Positions 1 to 12,667 of a stretch of DNA of 64,000 nt are shown in pieces. Source of the stretch: Protonemura montana (Eukaryota; Arthropoda; Insecta; Plecoptera; Nemouridae); contig OX387607.1 of NCBI GenBank assembly GCA_947568835.1, positions 12,787,701 to 12,851,700 on the forward strand. The letters are read 5' to 3'. The notes below the pieces were generated by a model, which made no database searches, had not been told where the DNA came from, and saw nothing but the letters and a program-made list of their open reading frames with translations. Numbering within the stretch: position 1 is the stretch's first letter; every line of letters starts with the position of its first letter. The position numbers and the translations under genes are program-made.

Positions 1-908
1 CCCGACAGGCTCGGAGGCAGCTGGTTGCCCGGCTTTTATCGGGTGAAAAGAACTGCCTTTCGGATTCGGACCTGACCGAGGTGGCAGCGCGAACTCACGG
101 CTTCTCGGGCGCAGACCTTCGCGCAGCTTGCGCTGAAGCCGCGCTTGGGCCCGTTCGCGAACTCGGCGCGAGCATGCAGATGGCCAGTCCTGACCAGGTA
201 CACCCTTTTCTTAGTCAGACAATCGAGCAGAACGTTACTGGCGTTGAAAAGTCATCCTGCCGATACAGATTTTTTACTACTGAACTATTTATTTATTTAA
301 GTTATTGCAAACATAAAAAATACCCAAGCAAATTTCAGTTGTCTCGCAAGCTTTGCCTTGCAAACCTGCCACTCAATTTACCATGTTCTTGGGTCTTAAT
401 TGTGGATTCAACTTTTCACCATGAACCTGAGAGAAATATTACCCTGTAAGGAATACCAGAGTAACTATCACAACAATTATCAACAATCACTGCCATACAT
501 CGAAAAAGCACACCTAGAGCCTTTTTGTTTGAATGTAATTTTATTTTAATTATTCCAACTATTGTTTGCTAGCTCTGAGTGGCAAATCATAAATGCTTCT
601 CATCTAAAAAAAAAATGGGATCGTCACTACAGTGGATTGGCAATTGTTAGATAGTAATGAGTGAGTGAGTAGTAGAAAGAACTGACATAATTAGGAGTAA
701 ACTTAGAATTTAAAAATAGTTGAAAAGGAATACTTTTAATATTTCACATAAGGGTAAATTTTGTTTTCTTGTTTCCGCCACTTCTCAGGTTAGGCCGGTG
801 AGCCTCCACGACTTTACCGTGGCACTGACTCGAGTGAAACCCAGTGTTGCCCCCAGCGACCTAGACGCGTACCTGGCGTGGGACAAGACATTCGGCTGCG
901 GCTCCTGA
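1..908 (+). CDS. FIGNL1: Fidgetin-like protein 1 (AAA ATPase), C-terminal two exons only
   Basis: The 3' end of a FIGNL1-type AAA ATPase, a microtubule-associated/DNA-repair meiotic-clade AAA protein. Two exons are visible: 1-197 (frame starts at base 3) and 789-908, joined between a gtacac donor at 198 and a ctcag acceptor ending at 788; phase is 0 on both sides. The first exon carries the AAA lid/sensor-2 segment, including FSGADLRAAC and a LGPVREL motif typical of the family. The second carries the Vps4-type C-terminal helix and ends in WDKTFGCG plus one residue, the characteristic FIGNL1 terminus, before TGA at 906. The upstream ATPase core lies outside the window. An ORF running on through 449 is read-through into the intron. 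Family assignment is confident; orthology to FIGNL1 rather than fidgetin rests on the C-terminal motif. Confidence 0.87.
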
Positions 909-2182
909 CCAACCACAGCCCTCGGCACACAACGCTGCCAGGGACTTGCTAGGTCAGAAATAAGTTCTGAATCCTCGTTTGGTTGTGACATACAACAGAC
1001 TGTTGAGGTTAGGGTACTGCAGGGTCCATTTAAGATACTCATAATTGTAAATAACATATTTAGAATGTTTTTCACTTTTCTTGTGCTAGTAAAACCTTGT
1101 CTAAAAACTGCAACACATCTACACTTGCCTTAGAGTCTCTTATATTGAGGAATCTGTGTTATATCGTTGCAACGGTTATAAAGTTATTATGTGGGCTTTG
1201 TTAGGCTAAAACCATGATAGTTATGAAGGTCTTACAACATTGCAATGCATTAGCAATTTCAATCGACATGGTCATATTGCTTTCGGTCAAGCATTAAACT
1301 TACATTTTTCGGGTCTACCTGCATAGTATTTGGCAAATCTTTTCTCGAAACACATTTCCTGCCCCAACGGTAAAATTTTTTGTAAACCTAAGCCATCCCT
1401 CCTCTCTTGCATTAGAAACATAGGATACTTTGCCTCTCATCTAAAGGGAAGACTACTCTAACTGCCTGTACTAAGTGAATAAAGCCTGAAAATAAGTTAA
1501 TTTCTTGAACAATCATTCTGTAAGTAAGTGAGCAGGTAAGTCTCTCTCTTAATGACGGGAAACGTTTCCGAAACATTATTCCCTACGAGTCCATCACACA
1601 ACGACTTTTCTACAACTCTGTTAAGTTGCGCTTTCTCTTTTTCCTTCTTTCAGCATATTGGCACCCAATTTGCATTATTCTATTTCTACAAAAGTGCCAG
1701 TACTAGTCCCAGCAAACAAAATCAGACTTTCAGAACTTTAATTTTCAACTGGATTTACGTGGTCTGGAAAATAGTTACCAAAGTTTTATAATGACAGAGA
1801 AGTATTTAAAGATAGGCAATAGCCTGCGATTAGTTTTGATTATAATCCTCTAATTGCCTCTTTCGATTTACAATGCAGCATTTCGTTACAATTTCTCTTT
1901 AAGTGTTAACAGCCGCCGTATTGGTTGGCCTAAAAATATGATACAAAATTCTTTGGTAGGTGCATGTGTTCTCCTATCATCCTGCAAGTTGCAATTGATT
2001 CCAATCCCTATTCCTAATTTAATTGACCGAAGAAAAAGGGAGTCAACAGAGTCAATGGCTGCGTTGGAAATTTTTATATGTGTTTAGCCCTTTATCACGA
2101 TCGTTTGTCAAATTCGAACCTAGGATTTCAACTTTCATTGGACTAGGTGATCTTTAAATCCAATGAGACGCAAGCTTTGGGA
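909..2182. other. Non-coding: 3' UTR then AT-rich intergenic sequence
   Basis: No convincing coding sequence, RNA gene or repeat structure was seen apart from the candidate polyadenylation signal. Small ORFs at 1552 and 1854 have no recognisable composition or motif. Confidence 0.5.
1478..1483 (+). terminator. Candidate polyadenylation signal of the FIGNL1-like gene
   Basis: AATAAA about 570 bp after the stop codon, on the same strand. No other gene starts in between, so a 3' UTR of that length is plausible. Confidence 0.4.
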
Positions 2183-4460
2183 AGTACCATATTCCGTCAA
2201 CAGGTGGCGCTGATTGATGCTTTGTGAACACTAAGTACCGTTCCTATACTCTTGGTGCTAGACGTAGGAGCTGCACACGGGGTATAGGTGGGGTTTGGGG
2301 TCGTGGGAACGGCCCGCAAAACTGGCGGGTGCGACTGGCGCGGAGCGCCAGGAGCGCCCGGCAGTTTTGCTACTGTCTTTATCAAACGCCCAAAAGAAAA
2401 AAAAGGAAATTGGTAGAGAGTGAAACTGCGTCGAGGATCGAAAGTGATTCGAACCTAGAGTCTCCTCATTCATCTGGCCAAGTGATCGATTATTTCGATG
2501 CCTTTAACCACAAGACCAAGTGGACGCCAGCTTTTACTAGCATTTTTGAGATATATAAGTCTCCTGACTTCAACTAACACGGGTGGAAAATGCATTCCAA
2601 CAGTCATGTTCTTCCTTCGTTGAGTGGGATTTAATCCCGGTAGTGGATATCTTTCATGCTTTACCTTTCACGAGTGTTCCACGACACAGTTTTAAACATT
2701 TACCATTTTATGTTAAGGCAAAGGTTTGAGACGGTAGGAAGATTGGCGGCCGCGACTGGCGCTCCGCGCCACTCGCCAATTTCGCGGGCCGTTCCCACAA
2801 CCCCAAACCCCACCTATACCCCGTGTGCAGCTCCTACGTCTAGCACCAAGAGTAAAGGAACTGTACTTAGTGTCAGCGTCAATCAGCGCCACCTGTTGGC
2901 AAAATCGGGAACTACTGCAAGTCTCACAAAAAATCAAAACTGTATTAGTTTATTGGGTAGTACCATATTCCGTCAACAGGTGGCGCTGATTGATGCTTTG
3001 TGGACACTAAGTACCGTTCCTATACTCTTGGTGCTAGACGTAGGAGCTGCACACGGGGTATAGGTGGGGTTTGGGGTCGTGGGAACGGCCCGCAAAACTG
3101 GCGGGTGCGACTGGCGCGGAGCGCCAGGAGCGCCCGGCAGTTTTGCTACTGTCTTAATCAAACGCCCAAAAGAAAAAAAAGGAAATTGGTAGAGAGTGAA
3201 ACTGCGTCAAGGATCGAACGTGATTCGAACCTAGAGTCTCCACATTCATCTGGCCAAGTGATCGATTATTTCGATGCCTTTAACCACAAGACCAAGTGGA
3301 CGCCAGCTTTTACTAGCATTTTTGAGATATATAAGTCTCCTGACTTCAACTAACACGGGTGGAAAATGCATTCCAACAGTCATGTTCTTCCTTCGTTGAG
3401 TGGGATTTAATCCCGGTAGTGGATATCTTTCATGCTTTACCTTTCACGAGTGTTCCACGACACAGTTTTAAACATTTACCATTTTATGTTAAGGCAAAGG
3501 TTTGAGACGGTAGGAAGATTGGCGGCCGCGACTGGCGCTCCGCGCCACTCGCCAATTTCGCGGGCCGTTCCCACAACCCCAAACCCCACCTATACCCCGT
3601 GTGCAGCTCCTACGTCTAGCACCAAGAGTAAAGGAACTGTACTTAGTGTCAGCGTCAATCAGCGCCACCTGTTGGCAAAATCGGGAACTACTGCAAGTCT
3701 CACAAAAAATCAAAACTGTATTAGTTTATTGGGTAGTACCATATTCCGTCAACAGGTGGCGCTGATTGATGCTTTGTGGACACTAAGTACCGTTCCTATA
3801 CTCTTGGTGCTAGACGTAGGAGCTGCACACGGGGTATAGGTGGGGTTTGGGGTCGTGGGAACGGCCCGCAAAACTGGCGGGTGCGACTGGCGCGGAGCGC
3901 CAGGAGCGCCCGGCAGTTTTGCTACTGTCTTAATCAAACGCCCAAAAGAAAAAAAAGGAAATTGGTAGAGAGTGAAACTGCGTCAAGGATCGAACGTGAT
4001 TCGAACCTAGAGTCTCCACATTCATCTGGCCAAGTGATCGATTATTTCGATGCCTTTAACCACAAGACCAAGTGGACGCCAGGTTTAACTTGCATTTTTG
4101 AGATATATAAGTCTCCTGACTTCAACGAAACGGGTGGAAAATGCATTCCAACAGTCATGTTCTTCCTTCGTTGAGTGGGATTTAATCCCGGTAGTGGATA
4201 TCTTTCATGCTTTACCTTTCACGAGTGTTCCACGACACAGTTTTAAACTTTTACCATTTTATGTTAAGGCAAAGGTTTGAGACGGTAGGAAAATTGGCGG
4301 CCGCGACTGGCGCTCCGCGCCACTCGCTAATTTTGTGGGCCGTTCCCACAACCCCAAACCCCACCTATACCCCGTGTGCAGCTCCTACGTCTTGCACCAA
4401 GAGTATAGGAACTGTACTTAGTGTCAGCGTCAATCAGCGCCACCTGTTAGCAAAATCTGG
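2183..4460. repeat. Tandem array, 776-bp unit, nearly three copies; each unit is inverted arms around a tRNA-like core
   Basis: The segment beginning AGTACCATATTCCG recurs at 2183, 2959 and 3735, exactly 776 bp apart, and the copies are almost identical. Within a unit, a roughly 180-bp arm (2183 to about 2361) contains the GGTGGCGCTGATTGA motif and a G-rich GGGGTATAGGTGGGG stretch. It returns in inverted orientation at about 2745-2925, so the unit can fold back on itself. Between the arms lies a tRNA-derived core: read on the minus strand it has a TGGTCTTGTGGTTAAAGGCATC box-A-like stretch (around 2525-2500) and a GGTTCGAATC B box (2455-2446). The third unit breaks off near 4460 in an 18-bp repeat (AGTCAGGTGGATAGCTGG). 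ORFs of 60-135 codons here are by-products of the repeat and are not genes. Confidence 0.85.
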
Positions 4461-4542
4461 AGTCAGGTGGATAGCTGGAGTCAGGTGGATAGCTGGAATC
4501 AGGAAACTTATATATTTAAAAATTAGAGACTAAAAACATATG

Positions 4543-4625
4543 TTTGTCAGGTCGTGCGGTTTAAGGCATCGGATTATTTGATCACATAATCTGAAGATTG
4601 GCGAGATACTGAGTTCGTATCACGT
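4543..4625 (+). repeat. tRNA-derived SINE fragment
   Basis: Reads GTCGTGCGGTTTAAGGCATC (box-A-like, from about 4551) followed by GAGTTCGTATC (B-box-like, about 4611-4621). Spacing and motifs match a Pol III internal promoter from a tRNA-derived SINE. The arms do not pair well enough for a functional tRNA gene. Confidence 0.5.
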
Positions 4626-4689
4626 TCATTTCTCGACGCAATGTTATACTTTTACCTTTTTATTTTGCGTATGGTTATAGATACTAGCA

Positions 4690-5300
4690 AAATTAACGGG
4701 CGCTCCTGGCGCTTCGCGCCAGTCGCACTCGCCAATTTTGCGGGCAGTTCCCACCACCCCAAAACCCACCTATACCCCGTGTGCAGCTCCTAAGTCTAGC
4801 ATCAAGTATAAAGGAATGGGACTTAGTGTTCGCATCAATCAGTGCAACCTGTTGGCAGAATTCGGAACTACTACAAATCTCAGAAGTATCAAACTATCGA
4901 ACGAGAGATCAGTGGATAAAAATCAAAATGTTTATAAGTCCAGAGGGTAGTACTAGATTCTGCCAACAGGTGGCGCTGGTTGATGCTTACACTAAGTATG
5001 TCGTTCCTATACTCTTGATGCTAGACGTAGGAGCAGCACACGGGGTAGAGGTGGGGCTTGGGGTCGGTCGTGGGTCGTGGGGCAGGTGGGTGGGTGCGAC
5101 TGGCGCTTCGCACCAGTCGCACCCGCTAGTTTTGCGGGCAGTCTGAAAATACGCCTAAAAAAATTGTCAGAGTGTGGAACTGCCTCGAAGAACGAACGTG
5201 TTTCGAATCCAGAATCTCCAAATTCAATCGTCTAGTCGAACGTTGATTGCGTTGCCTTTAACCGCACGACCATGTGGACTTCAGTTTCCCCCTTCATTTT
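4690..5300. repeat. Diverged copy of the 776-bp repeat components
   Basis: One arm appears at about 4695-4860, oriented like the right arm of the main array. A second, oppositely oriented arm appears at about 4945-5125, with the same TGGCGCTGGTTGATGC and G-rich motifs. A diverged minus-strand tRNA-like core follows (TTCGAATCC near 5191; CCTTTAACCGCACGACCATG near 5250). This is the array's own architecture with the order of parts changed, so the modules move or recombine separately. Confidence 0.65.
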
Positions 5301-6009
5301 TGAGATATATGTGTCCCCTGACTCCAACGAACACTGGTGGAAAATGCATTCTAACAGTTAAAAGCGTCCTCTGTCAAGCGGGTTTGATCCCGGTAGTGGA
5401 AATCTTTTATGAGTCCGAAGCAGCGGCGATACCAATGTGCCACACTAAAGTTTATGGATGTTGGAGAAAGATGGACCTATTTGGATTTCATGTTTGAAAA
5501 CCCGGCTTCCTGGTTGCTACATGATATCGATTGCACTGCGACTGTTAAGTTCGGTTTAGAACCGCATCCCTGTCAGCAGTTTAGAAATTTATATTTTAAA
5601 ATTATTAAAATATTACGGACAATTATTAATATTCGTCCTCGCAAGCAACAGCTAGGTCCGGTCAACACACCAATTAGTGCTGAGGTACTAGGTCACCACA
5701 CCTGGCAGTGCAGAAGCACTCGAAAACTAAAAAATGTGGGCTGTCACAATTTGCAACAAGCTAGCGCGAAAATGCAAGCTTTAGTGGCTGACTAGAGGAC
5801 CGCCAGTCAAAGCACGACGGAAAATTCTATCGCCACCACTTATTCTTATCTGTATAGTGTCACCGAATACGCAGTCGTGTTAAGACGTATCGTGACCCCC
5901 AGCGCAATCTGTTGGATAATAATTGTACTCCGTCAATTAATGCTGGACTTCGGTCGGTAACTCGGATGTTGATACGCCCGATGATAGCAAAATTATCAAG
6001 CATTAGCAA
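5301..6009. other. No recognised gene; repeat-derived or unique AT-rich DNA
   Basis: Only the tail of the diverged tRNA-like repeat (to about 5440, sharing the GGTGGAAAATGCATTC motif with the tandem array) was recognised. The ORF at 5409-5795 shows no recognisable domain. Confidence 0.4.
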
Positions 6010-6105
6010 TTATCCCGGCATGGCCGGGATACGAACGTGGAACCTACACTACATTGACCGGCCGGCTTCACCGCTCGACTACAAGACCAGCTAATGCGCC
6101 GTAAG
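6010..6105 (-). repeat. tRNA-derived SINE head, a different family from the array
   Basis: On the minus strand: AGCTGGTCTTGTAGTCGAGC (box-A region, from about 6095) followed about 60 nt later by GTTCGTATCCC (B box, about 6035-6025). The box sequences differ from the core of the 776-bp array, so this is a second tRNA-like SINE type. Confidence 0.5.
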
Positions 6106-6179
6106 GTTTTAACAAAGAGAACCGACTAGACGCCAAACCGAAGATATCGAAGATATTTTCTGAGTAAAGAAATGGAACT

Positions 6180-6830
6180 GAGTGTTAGCGTCAATCAGCG
6201 CCACCTGTTGGCAGAATTGGGAACTACTACATGCCCACATTAATTTTTTGGCGTATGGCTTATACACTGGCAGAATTGGACATTCACACTACCCCGAACC
6301 CCACCTATACCCCGTGTGCAGCTCCTAGGTCTAGCATCAAGAGTAAAGGAATGGAACTGAGTATTAGGGTTAATCAACGCCACCTGTTGGGAGAATCAGA
6401 AACTACTGCAAGTCTGATGTATTCAACTATCGAACAAAAGAGCCAGCTCACTAATAATCTAATTGTTTAATGTCTAGAGGGTAAAACTAGATTGGCGATG
6501 CGCCAAGAGCGCCGACAATTTAGCTACTTTCTAAAACATACGCAAAAAAAATGAGTGTGTGTATAATTGCGTTGTGGAACGAACGAGATTCGAACCTAGA
6601 CTTCCTACACTCTTTTGCACTAGTGATGGGTGAATTCAATGCCTTTAACCACAAGATCAAGTGGACTTACGTATTGATCTGCATGTTTTAGATATATAAG
6701 TCTCCTTACTACAGCTAACACGGGTACCATTTTTGCCGTACCGTAGGAACGGTACTGAGTGTTAGCGTCAATCAGCGCCACGTCTTGGCAGAATCGGGTA
6801 CTACTGCAAGTTTCGGATGTTTCTGATAAC
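6180..6830. repeat. Further diverged arm and tRNA-like-core copies
   Basis: Three arm ends with the CGCCACCTGTTGG or near-identical motif occur at about 6196, 6380 and 6776. A minus-strand tRNA-like core lies at about 6585-6670 (GATTCGAACC, then CCTTTAACCACAAGATCAAG). These are scrambled, partly degraded relatives of the 2183-4460 units. Confidence 0.6.
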
Positions 6831-6919
6831 TTGGTAAAAAAATTCAAAAGTATACTTTGGACTATTTTATCGCCATTCCCCCTACAGAAATATGTTTCAG
6901 ATGAAAGTGGAACAAAGTA

Positions 6920-7160
6920 TGAAGGTCACAAAAGTTGCAGGAGCCGGGAATCGGACCGCGGGCTTCAGTCACCGCGGACGACGACTATACAGCAGATCTA
7001 CGTGGACCAGAGATCGTAGAGGGACTTATTTCTAGGCACGTGATGATAATTGTCAATAATAATTATGTACAGTCATTATTATATTATTATGTTAATTATG
7101 TCGCCGGTTTATGAAGAATAAAATACGGACCGGCTGGGATACGAACTCGGTACGGTCGGG
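6920..7160 (-). repeat. Two degraded tRNA-like SINE fragments
   Basis: GGGAATCGGACC with downstream CTACGTGGACCAG (about 6938-7010), and GGGATACGAACTCGG at about 7135, resemble B-box regions read on the minus strand. Both are too eroded for a family assignment. Confidence 0.3.
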
Positions 7161-8596
7161 TGATATTGTAAGAGAAGCGACCTGTTCAACTTGCTATCAA
7201 GGTGAGATGATAGGTGAAATAAAGTAACAAATACTTGAATAGCAATTAAGAGCCCCATCGTTAATTAATACTAAAGCAATTACCTGGAATTCTTGTATTA
7301 CAAAAATTAACTCCTGAGATACCTACTGAAGTAATTTATTAGCAAAAATTAAATTACAAAATTATATAATCCTAGCCTTCAGGTGCCCTTGCAGATAAGC
7401 TACACTGTATAACATTGCTGCATTACCTATTAGGTACGCTGCACTAGTAGCTTTCGTATTTATAAGTAAAAACATTTATTAAAAATCAATTAGCCAGCTT
7501 TTTGAAAATTGCTGGCACTTTCTGAAAATTTTTTACCTGGAAATGTCCATGAAATTGTTAATCGATCGAAACCTAGCATAAGACATTTCAAATCAAATTA
7601 ATAAGGAGGCGACACTTGTCAGTTGCTGAATGCAAGCGGCATCACACACCCCCCCCCCCCTTCCCAAAAAAAGGAGATTTTACCTTCTGTGTTTACCTTC
7701 TGTTTATAGACGCGTCCAAAAATACCTCCAATCATACTCAAATCTCAATCTCGATGTTAAACAATTCGGGGTTTTATATCTGTATTTTATATAGTTGCTG
7801 GATAGTATTTGTTTCTTTAAGATTGCGTTAAAGTTCTTTTTAGTATCTGTCAACTTGTTCCTTGTATTATGTGTGAGTGTTTTTTTACGTCTCGTCAGTG
7901 TGCTAATTGTCATAAAGGCGAATAAACTTTCAAAGCACATAATTCTTTCATGTATATGTGACAATGACATGACAACGATACCTGGTAGCTGTTGTGTCGT
8001 AGCTTTCAACCCCACGATCATCCCCACAGAATAATTCCGTATTGTAATAAACTCCAATCTCATTAGAGAGTCCGCACCTGAGGGTCTATTGTGTTGTTGT
8101 TTCCGATTACGCTATTCAATTGATCACCCACATCACAAGAGATCACCCGACATAATTAATTCTGCATCTTCACTACTACAAAGTCCTGGCGAAAAAGTAT
8201 ATAATTTTCGGAAATATTCGTTATAAAAACTGTTGGACACTTTCACCGTCTACAAAGTGTAATACTGTATCACTTTTGTGACGTTTTAGCTCTAAGTGCT
8301 GTGTAAACCAGGGGGTGTAGGTCAGATTTGTTTAAAGTTAAGTTGGGCATTAGACCACACCGCACTGAGCTGGAGCTCTAGTCGACGTCGATGTAGTAGT
8401 ATTGATGGCATGGGATATTTTTCTGAGAAGGTCTCGGCCAGTTTCTCTCCTTTCAATGGCAAGGTCTCTTATATGAGAAAGTGAGTCGTTGGTCCAGCCG
8501 AGATGAAAGTGAAGAAAAGAAAGTGAGAGCCGGTAGGTGTTAAATAGGAGTCTGAACCTCCAGAACAGACCACTCGCTTTCCGAGATTGCCTCAAG
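7161..8596. other. Intergenic; probable upstream region of the sulfotransferase gene
   Basis: No gene was recognised. It contains a run of 13 C at about 7650 and AT-rich DNA. A non-coding 5' exon of the sulfotransferase could lie here, but nothing in the sequence settles it. Confidence 0.4.
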
Positions 8597-11500
8597 ATGA
8601 ATGTTGTAGCTGTGAAGAATGAGCTGCCTACGACGTCACCAGCTCGTCTCGAGCGAAAACCGTGAGTAAATTTGAGCTTCTTCTTTACTAGTCAACAATT
8701 ACAAGGATTGATGGATGGTTAGCTACCTTTGGTAGTCATTTTAAATTTGGCACAATCCTGCTCCAGTAACTCGACCTTGAGCGAGATCACTTCTCACCAA
8801 GAGACGTCAAAAATCTTAATGTTTTGGTCAAAAACCATGCTGATATTTCTTTGAAAACGCGTAAAATGTTTATCATTGTTGAAGATAAGGGACCACCGTT
8901 CGTTAGAATGCGTAGGATTTTACTTCTTCAATTTTGGGGCTAGATGTTTGGGAACCACTTCATATGGTTGGCAGAGGTAATATTATCAACACAAATTGCA
9001 TGTGTTTTAGCTAGACCAAAAACAGCAATTTCTGACCCTGACCCTTGCAATGATTTCTTTGTGTAGACGAACGAAGATCGAGTACGTGAGGCTAGTGGGG
9101 GACGATGCCGACAAGCTGGATGCCCTCTTTGGCGTCAAGGACTGCTTGATCGAGGTGAACCCTGGCCGAGTGCTGCTGCCGCCCAAGTACCAAGAGATCG
9201 GGGATCGTATACTGGACTTGGCTGTCCGTGACGATGATGTCTGGCTGGTCTCCTACCCACGCACTGGTAAGCATTTTCCTGGACCTAGTGAAAGCCAGAC
9301 CACGCTTTCACTTGACATTGACCTCAACCCTGAGGAAGGTCGCATACCCCGACCAAAACTTGTCTCCCTGAACTCGTTGTTTATCTTTCGTCTTATTATA
9401 GACCAGATAATAATTTTATTTTGACCTATTTAATGTAAATTTCTATCTTCAATTTTGCTTAGTTACTAATGGTGCAAAAAGCAACCCAAGTAACGCTGTT
9501 ATTTAATTGCAGGTAGCACATGGGCACAGGAGATGGTTTGGTGCATCGGCAATGATCTTGACTTCGAGAAGGCTAAGCTTACGCAGCAGTTCCGCGCACC
9601 ACTCCTAGAGTGAGTCTTGAGAGAGGTGCTCCTCTCTTCTGCCATAGAACATAGCGAGCCGCAGGCTTTGCTCAATGTTGCTTTACTGTATGACTTGTCA
9701 TTGTTGCAGGCTTACTGCGGTGTTGGCGTACGACCACGCGCAGTTCATGGACCAAGTTGGCAACACCGTAGACTTGGTGGAAAACATGCCATCCCCACGC
9801 TTCATCAAGTCTCACCTCAACTGGGAGCTGCTACCCTCAGAAATTGAGGAGAAGCAGCCGAAGGTGCGTTGCTTACAATACATTACGTCATCCAGCTTAA
9901 TTAAGTCCTATGTCTCACAAAATAATTTTATTGTGTTGAAAATCAGCACCTCCAAATGTAGATGTGATACCTTGGGGTAGGAAATACCTGTGACATAGTA
10001 GACAACTGAGAAACCATTCATTGACCACTTAGCAATCACTGTGATGAGCTGTGAATTCTAATTGACTCTGATTGTCTAGCATTAAGCCACGTTAGAAGGC
10101 AACGATCGAGTCACTGCAGTAGAAAGTACCTTCCCTTTGTTTTCCTATCAGTCAAGCGGAAATGCAGTAGGCCTGACGTATGCTTGTGATCTTTTCACAG
10201 ATTGTATATGTGGCTCGAAACCCCAAGGACATGTGCGTCTCGTACTACCACTATTGCATGCTGGTGCACAACCTCAAGGGATCCTTTGAAGATTTCTGCG
10301 AGCTCTTCTTGAGGGATAGAGGTTGGTACCACTTGCAGGCAACCAGCCAAAAATTTCAATTATTCAATTGAAATAACCAATGTGGTTGCAAACAGTTCGG
10401 ACAACCTTTTGAGAGTATGAAAATACTAATCGAAGGTCAAGGAAAAGAAAGGTAGGGAAGGTATAGAAAGGCTGGTGATTTCTGGAGGGCCATCTGCAAG
10501 TCCAAGATGCCTGGTAATAGGATCATCTGATGGTAGGAAATAAATTCTTTGTAATTGGTCTGCAAAACCTTTAATTAGCTCTACATTTCCCTAATGGAAG
10601 TATCTATTTGTTATTACTGAACATCCAACAAATTGAATGCAGTGTGCTTGACATATGTTGGTCTGTTGGTCATCAGTTGGTGGTTTGTAATTTCAGCACC
10701 CGTTGGACCTATCTGGAGCCACATCCTGGGATTCTGGAACCGCCGCCACCAGCCAAACATGCTCTTCCTCAAGTACGAGGACATGAAGCGCGTACGTACT
10801 ATTTTTGATAATTTAATACATCAAAGGAGTCTAGTACATTTGTTTTGGAGAAAAAAGAAGTTCTGGTAATTTATTCTACAAGATCAAAATGTTGCACTGA
10901 TTCCTGTTGGCAGCATATCTTTTTATCCACCTTGGAATTATTTTTGAAAAATAATGCTTTACTTGGGAAAAAAACTTGACATGATTATCAAAACTATTGT
11001 ACCTACTTTATTTTTTTGTTTTATAGATACCTCAGCCCTTTAATTTTAGCTACTCAATCATCATAAACATCAAACGATACCAAATGATTCTAAAAGTACA
11101 CATCATAATATGTATACAACAATCATCGTGTCAATGTTAAAACTGCAATGTATTTATTCTTTCTACCAAAGGCTTTATCTTTATTCTAATGAGATGAAAT
11201 AAGAAGCATTTCGTTTATTCGATTGGTTAATGTTGGTGAACTCATCGTATCGAGCAGGAATAAAGTTGTTGACTTGTGATCCAGGATGCCAGCGGAGAGT
11301 GACGGAATTTCTTTGTTGCAGGACCAAGAAGGTGCAATCCGGCAGACAGCTGCTTTCCTGGAAAAGTCCATCTCGGAGGAAGGAGTTAAGAAGCTGGCAG
11401 ACTACCTTAGTTTTGGTACGTAAACACAGTACACACAAAGCTTATTTCTACATCATCATGGGAAGACCTTCATTCAACGTACAAATAGAAAATTTACAAT

Positions 11501-12176
11501 TTGACATTCTGTAGATCTTTTCTTAGATGTTTCACATGATCAATATTATGGCAGTAATTACATTAAAACCGTTGAAAACATTTTCTGATGTTTCGTAATA
11601 ATAATTCGAGAATAATTGACAGAATCATCAAAAAAAAATTCCTTTGGAATTACACAAACGGTTGATTCTAGAGAATCGACGTGAATGTATCAGGGAAGTG
11701 ATTCAAGGGGTGCTTACACAGTTCCATTTTCTTCATTTTTCTGTTTGGGGACTGATTATTTGATACCAGATAAAGATACAAGCCAGACAGGCTTTGCAAA
11801 TTAAATATCAGGAGCTACCCTTTTTTCCCAGTCTAATTTGCAATTCGTCTCCCTTACAGGCAAGATGCGGGCCAACCCAGCTGTCAACTTGGAGCCGATA
11901 ATTACGCAAACGCATGGAGCTGCGTTCTTCGAAACCACCGACATGCGCTTTATTCGCAAGGGTCAGGTGAGTTTCACGAGCTGTCAGCCAGGCTAGCTCT
12001 ACCACTGTCAGGCAGATGTTACTTTACCATCAATCCAGTGGTAACAGTCATAAATCATGATTAATTTGCATTGGCAGGTTGGCGACTGGCGGAATCACAT
12101 GTCTCCCGAACTGGCGGATCGCTTCGACACGTGGACAGAGGAAAACCTCCGCGGCTCTGGCCTTAGCTTTGAGTAG
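8597..12176 (+). CDS. Cytosolic sulfotransferase (SULT family), complete, nine coding exons
   Basis: Transfers sulfate from PAPS to small hydroxyl or amine acceptors in the cytosol. Exons: 8597-8661, 9067-9266, 9513-9609, 9710-9863, 10201-10321, 10697-10791, 11322-11415, 11860-11966, 12078-12176; all phases match and give 343 residues, the normal length for the family. The PAPS 5'-phosphosulfate loop is YPRTGSTW (residues 85-92). The probable catalytic His is H156 in IKSHLNW. The 3'-phosphate site is VARNPKD with Ser186, and RKGQVGDW (308-315) is the C-terminal PAPS motif. There is no signal peptide, consistent with a cytosolic enzyme. The ATG at 8597 is the first in frame and sits in a short 21-codon first exon. 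The fifth intron starts with a weak GTTGGT donor. The acceptor substrate cannot be read from the sequence. Confidence 0.93.
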
Positions 12177-12413
12177 GGCCCCTTATCGTCATGTTATGTT
12201 AGGCTAAGTTAAGTTGCTAATCTTCTTATCAGTGCAATAGAACACTCACGTCTTCACATTGTTACTTAAAATATTATCTATATATATATTATTTTTTTTT
12301 TTACAGTAGTTATGTTATTGTTACCTACCTTACAAATTATCAGTGATTCAGACTACATGTACAAATAGCTAATGCTAATCAACGACGTTATAATCTGTTC
12401 AATTTGGTGGGAA

Positions 12414-12419
12414 AATAAA
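12414..12419 (+). terminator. Polyadenylation signal of the sulfotransferase gene
   Basis: AATAAA 238 bp after the stop codon, on the coding strand. Confidence 0.55.
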
Positions 12420-12667
12420 CTGTTACCAAAAAAGCAACAGCTTGACTCGCATCGATTTTCTTGGTTGATTGGCTGCCTAGAATACGACAGTACCTTTACA
12501 ATCCGTATCACTTGTTTGAACCAGTTTTTAAGCTGAAACTAAAGTACAATGCAGCAGAATTGGAACTGGGATCCTCCAACATCAACAAAAAAGGCTAAGA
12601 AAATTAGCCAGTTCAAATAACCTGTAGAAGCTTTCCTTCAATTAATTTCAATCGCAAAACACATAAA

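Noticed and set aside
2430-2535. Functional tRNA gene
   Set aside because: Boxes A and B are present on the minus strand, but the acceptor and anticodon arms do not pair convincingly and the segment is part of a repeat; better described as a tRNA-derived SINE core.
2197-4533. Repeated ORFs of 60-135 codons on both strands in the tandem array
   Set aside because: They recur because the DNA repeats, lie mostly in the inverted arms, run over each other in several frames and carry no protein motif.
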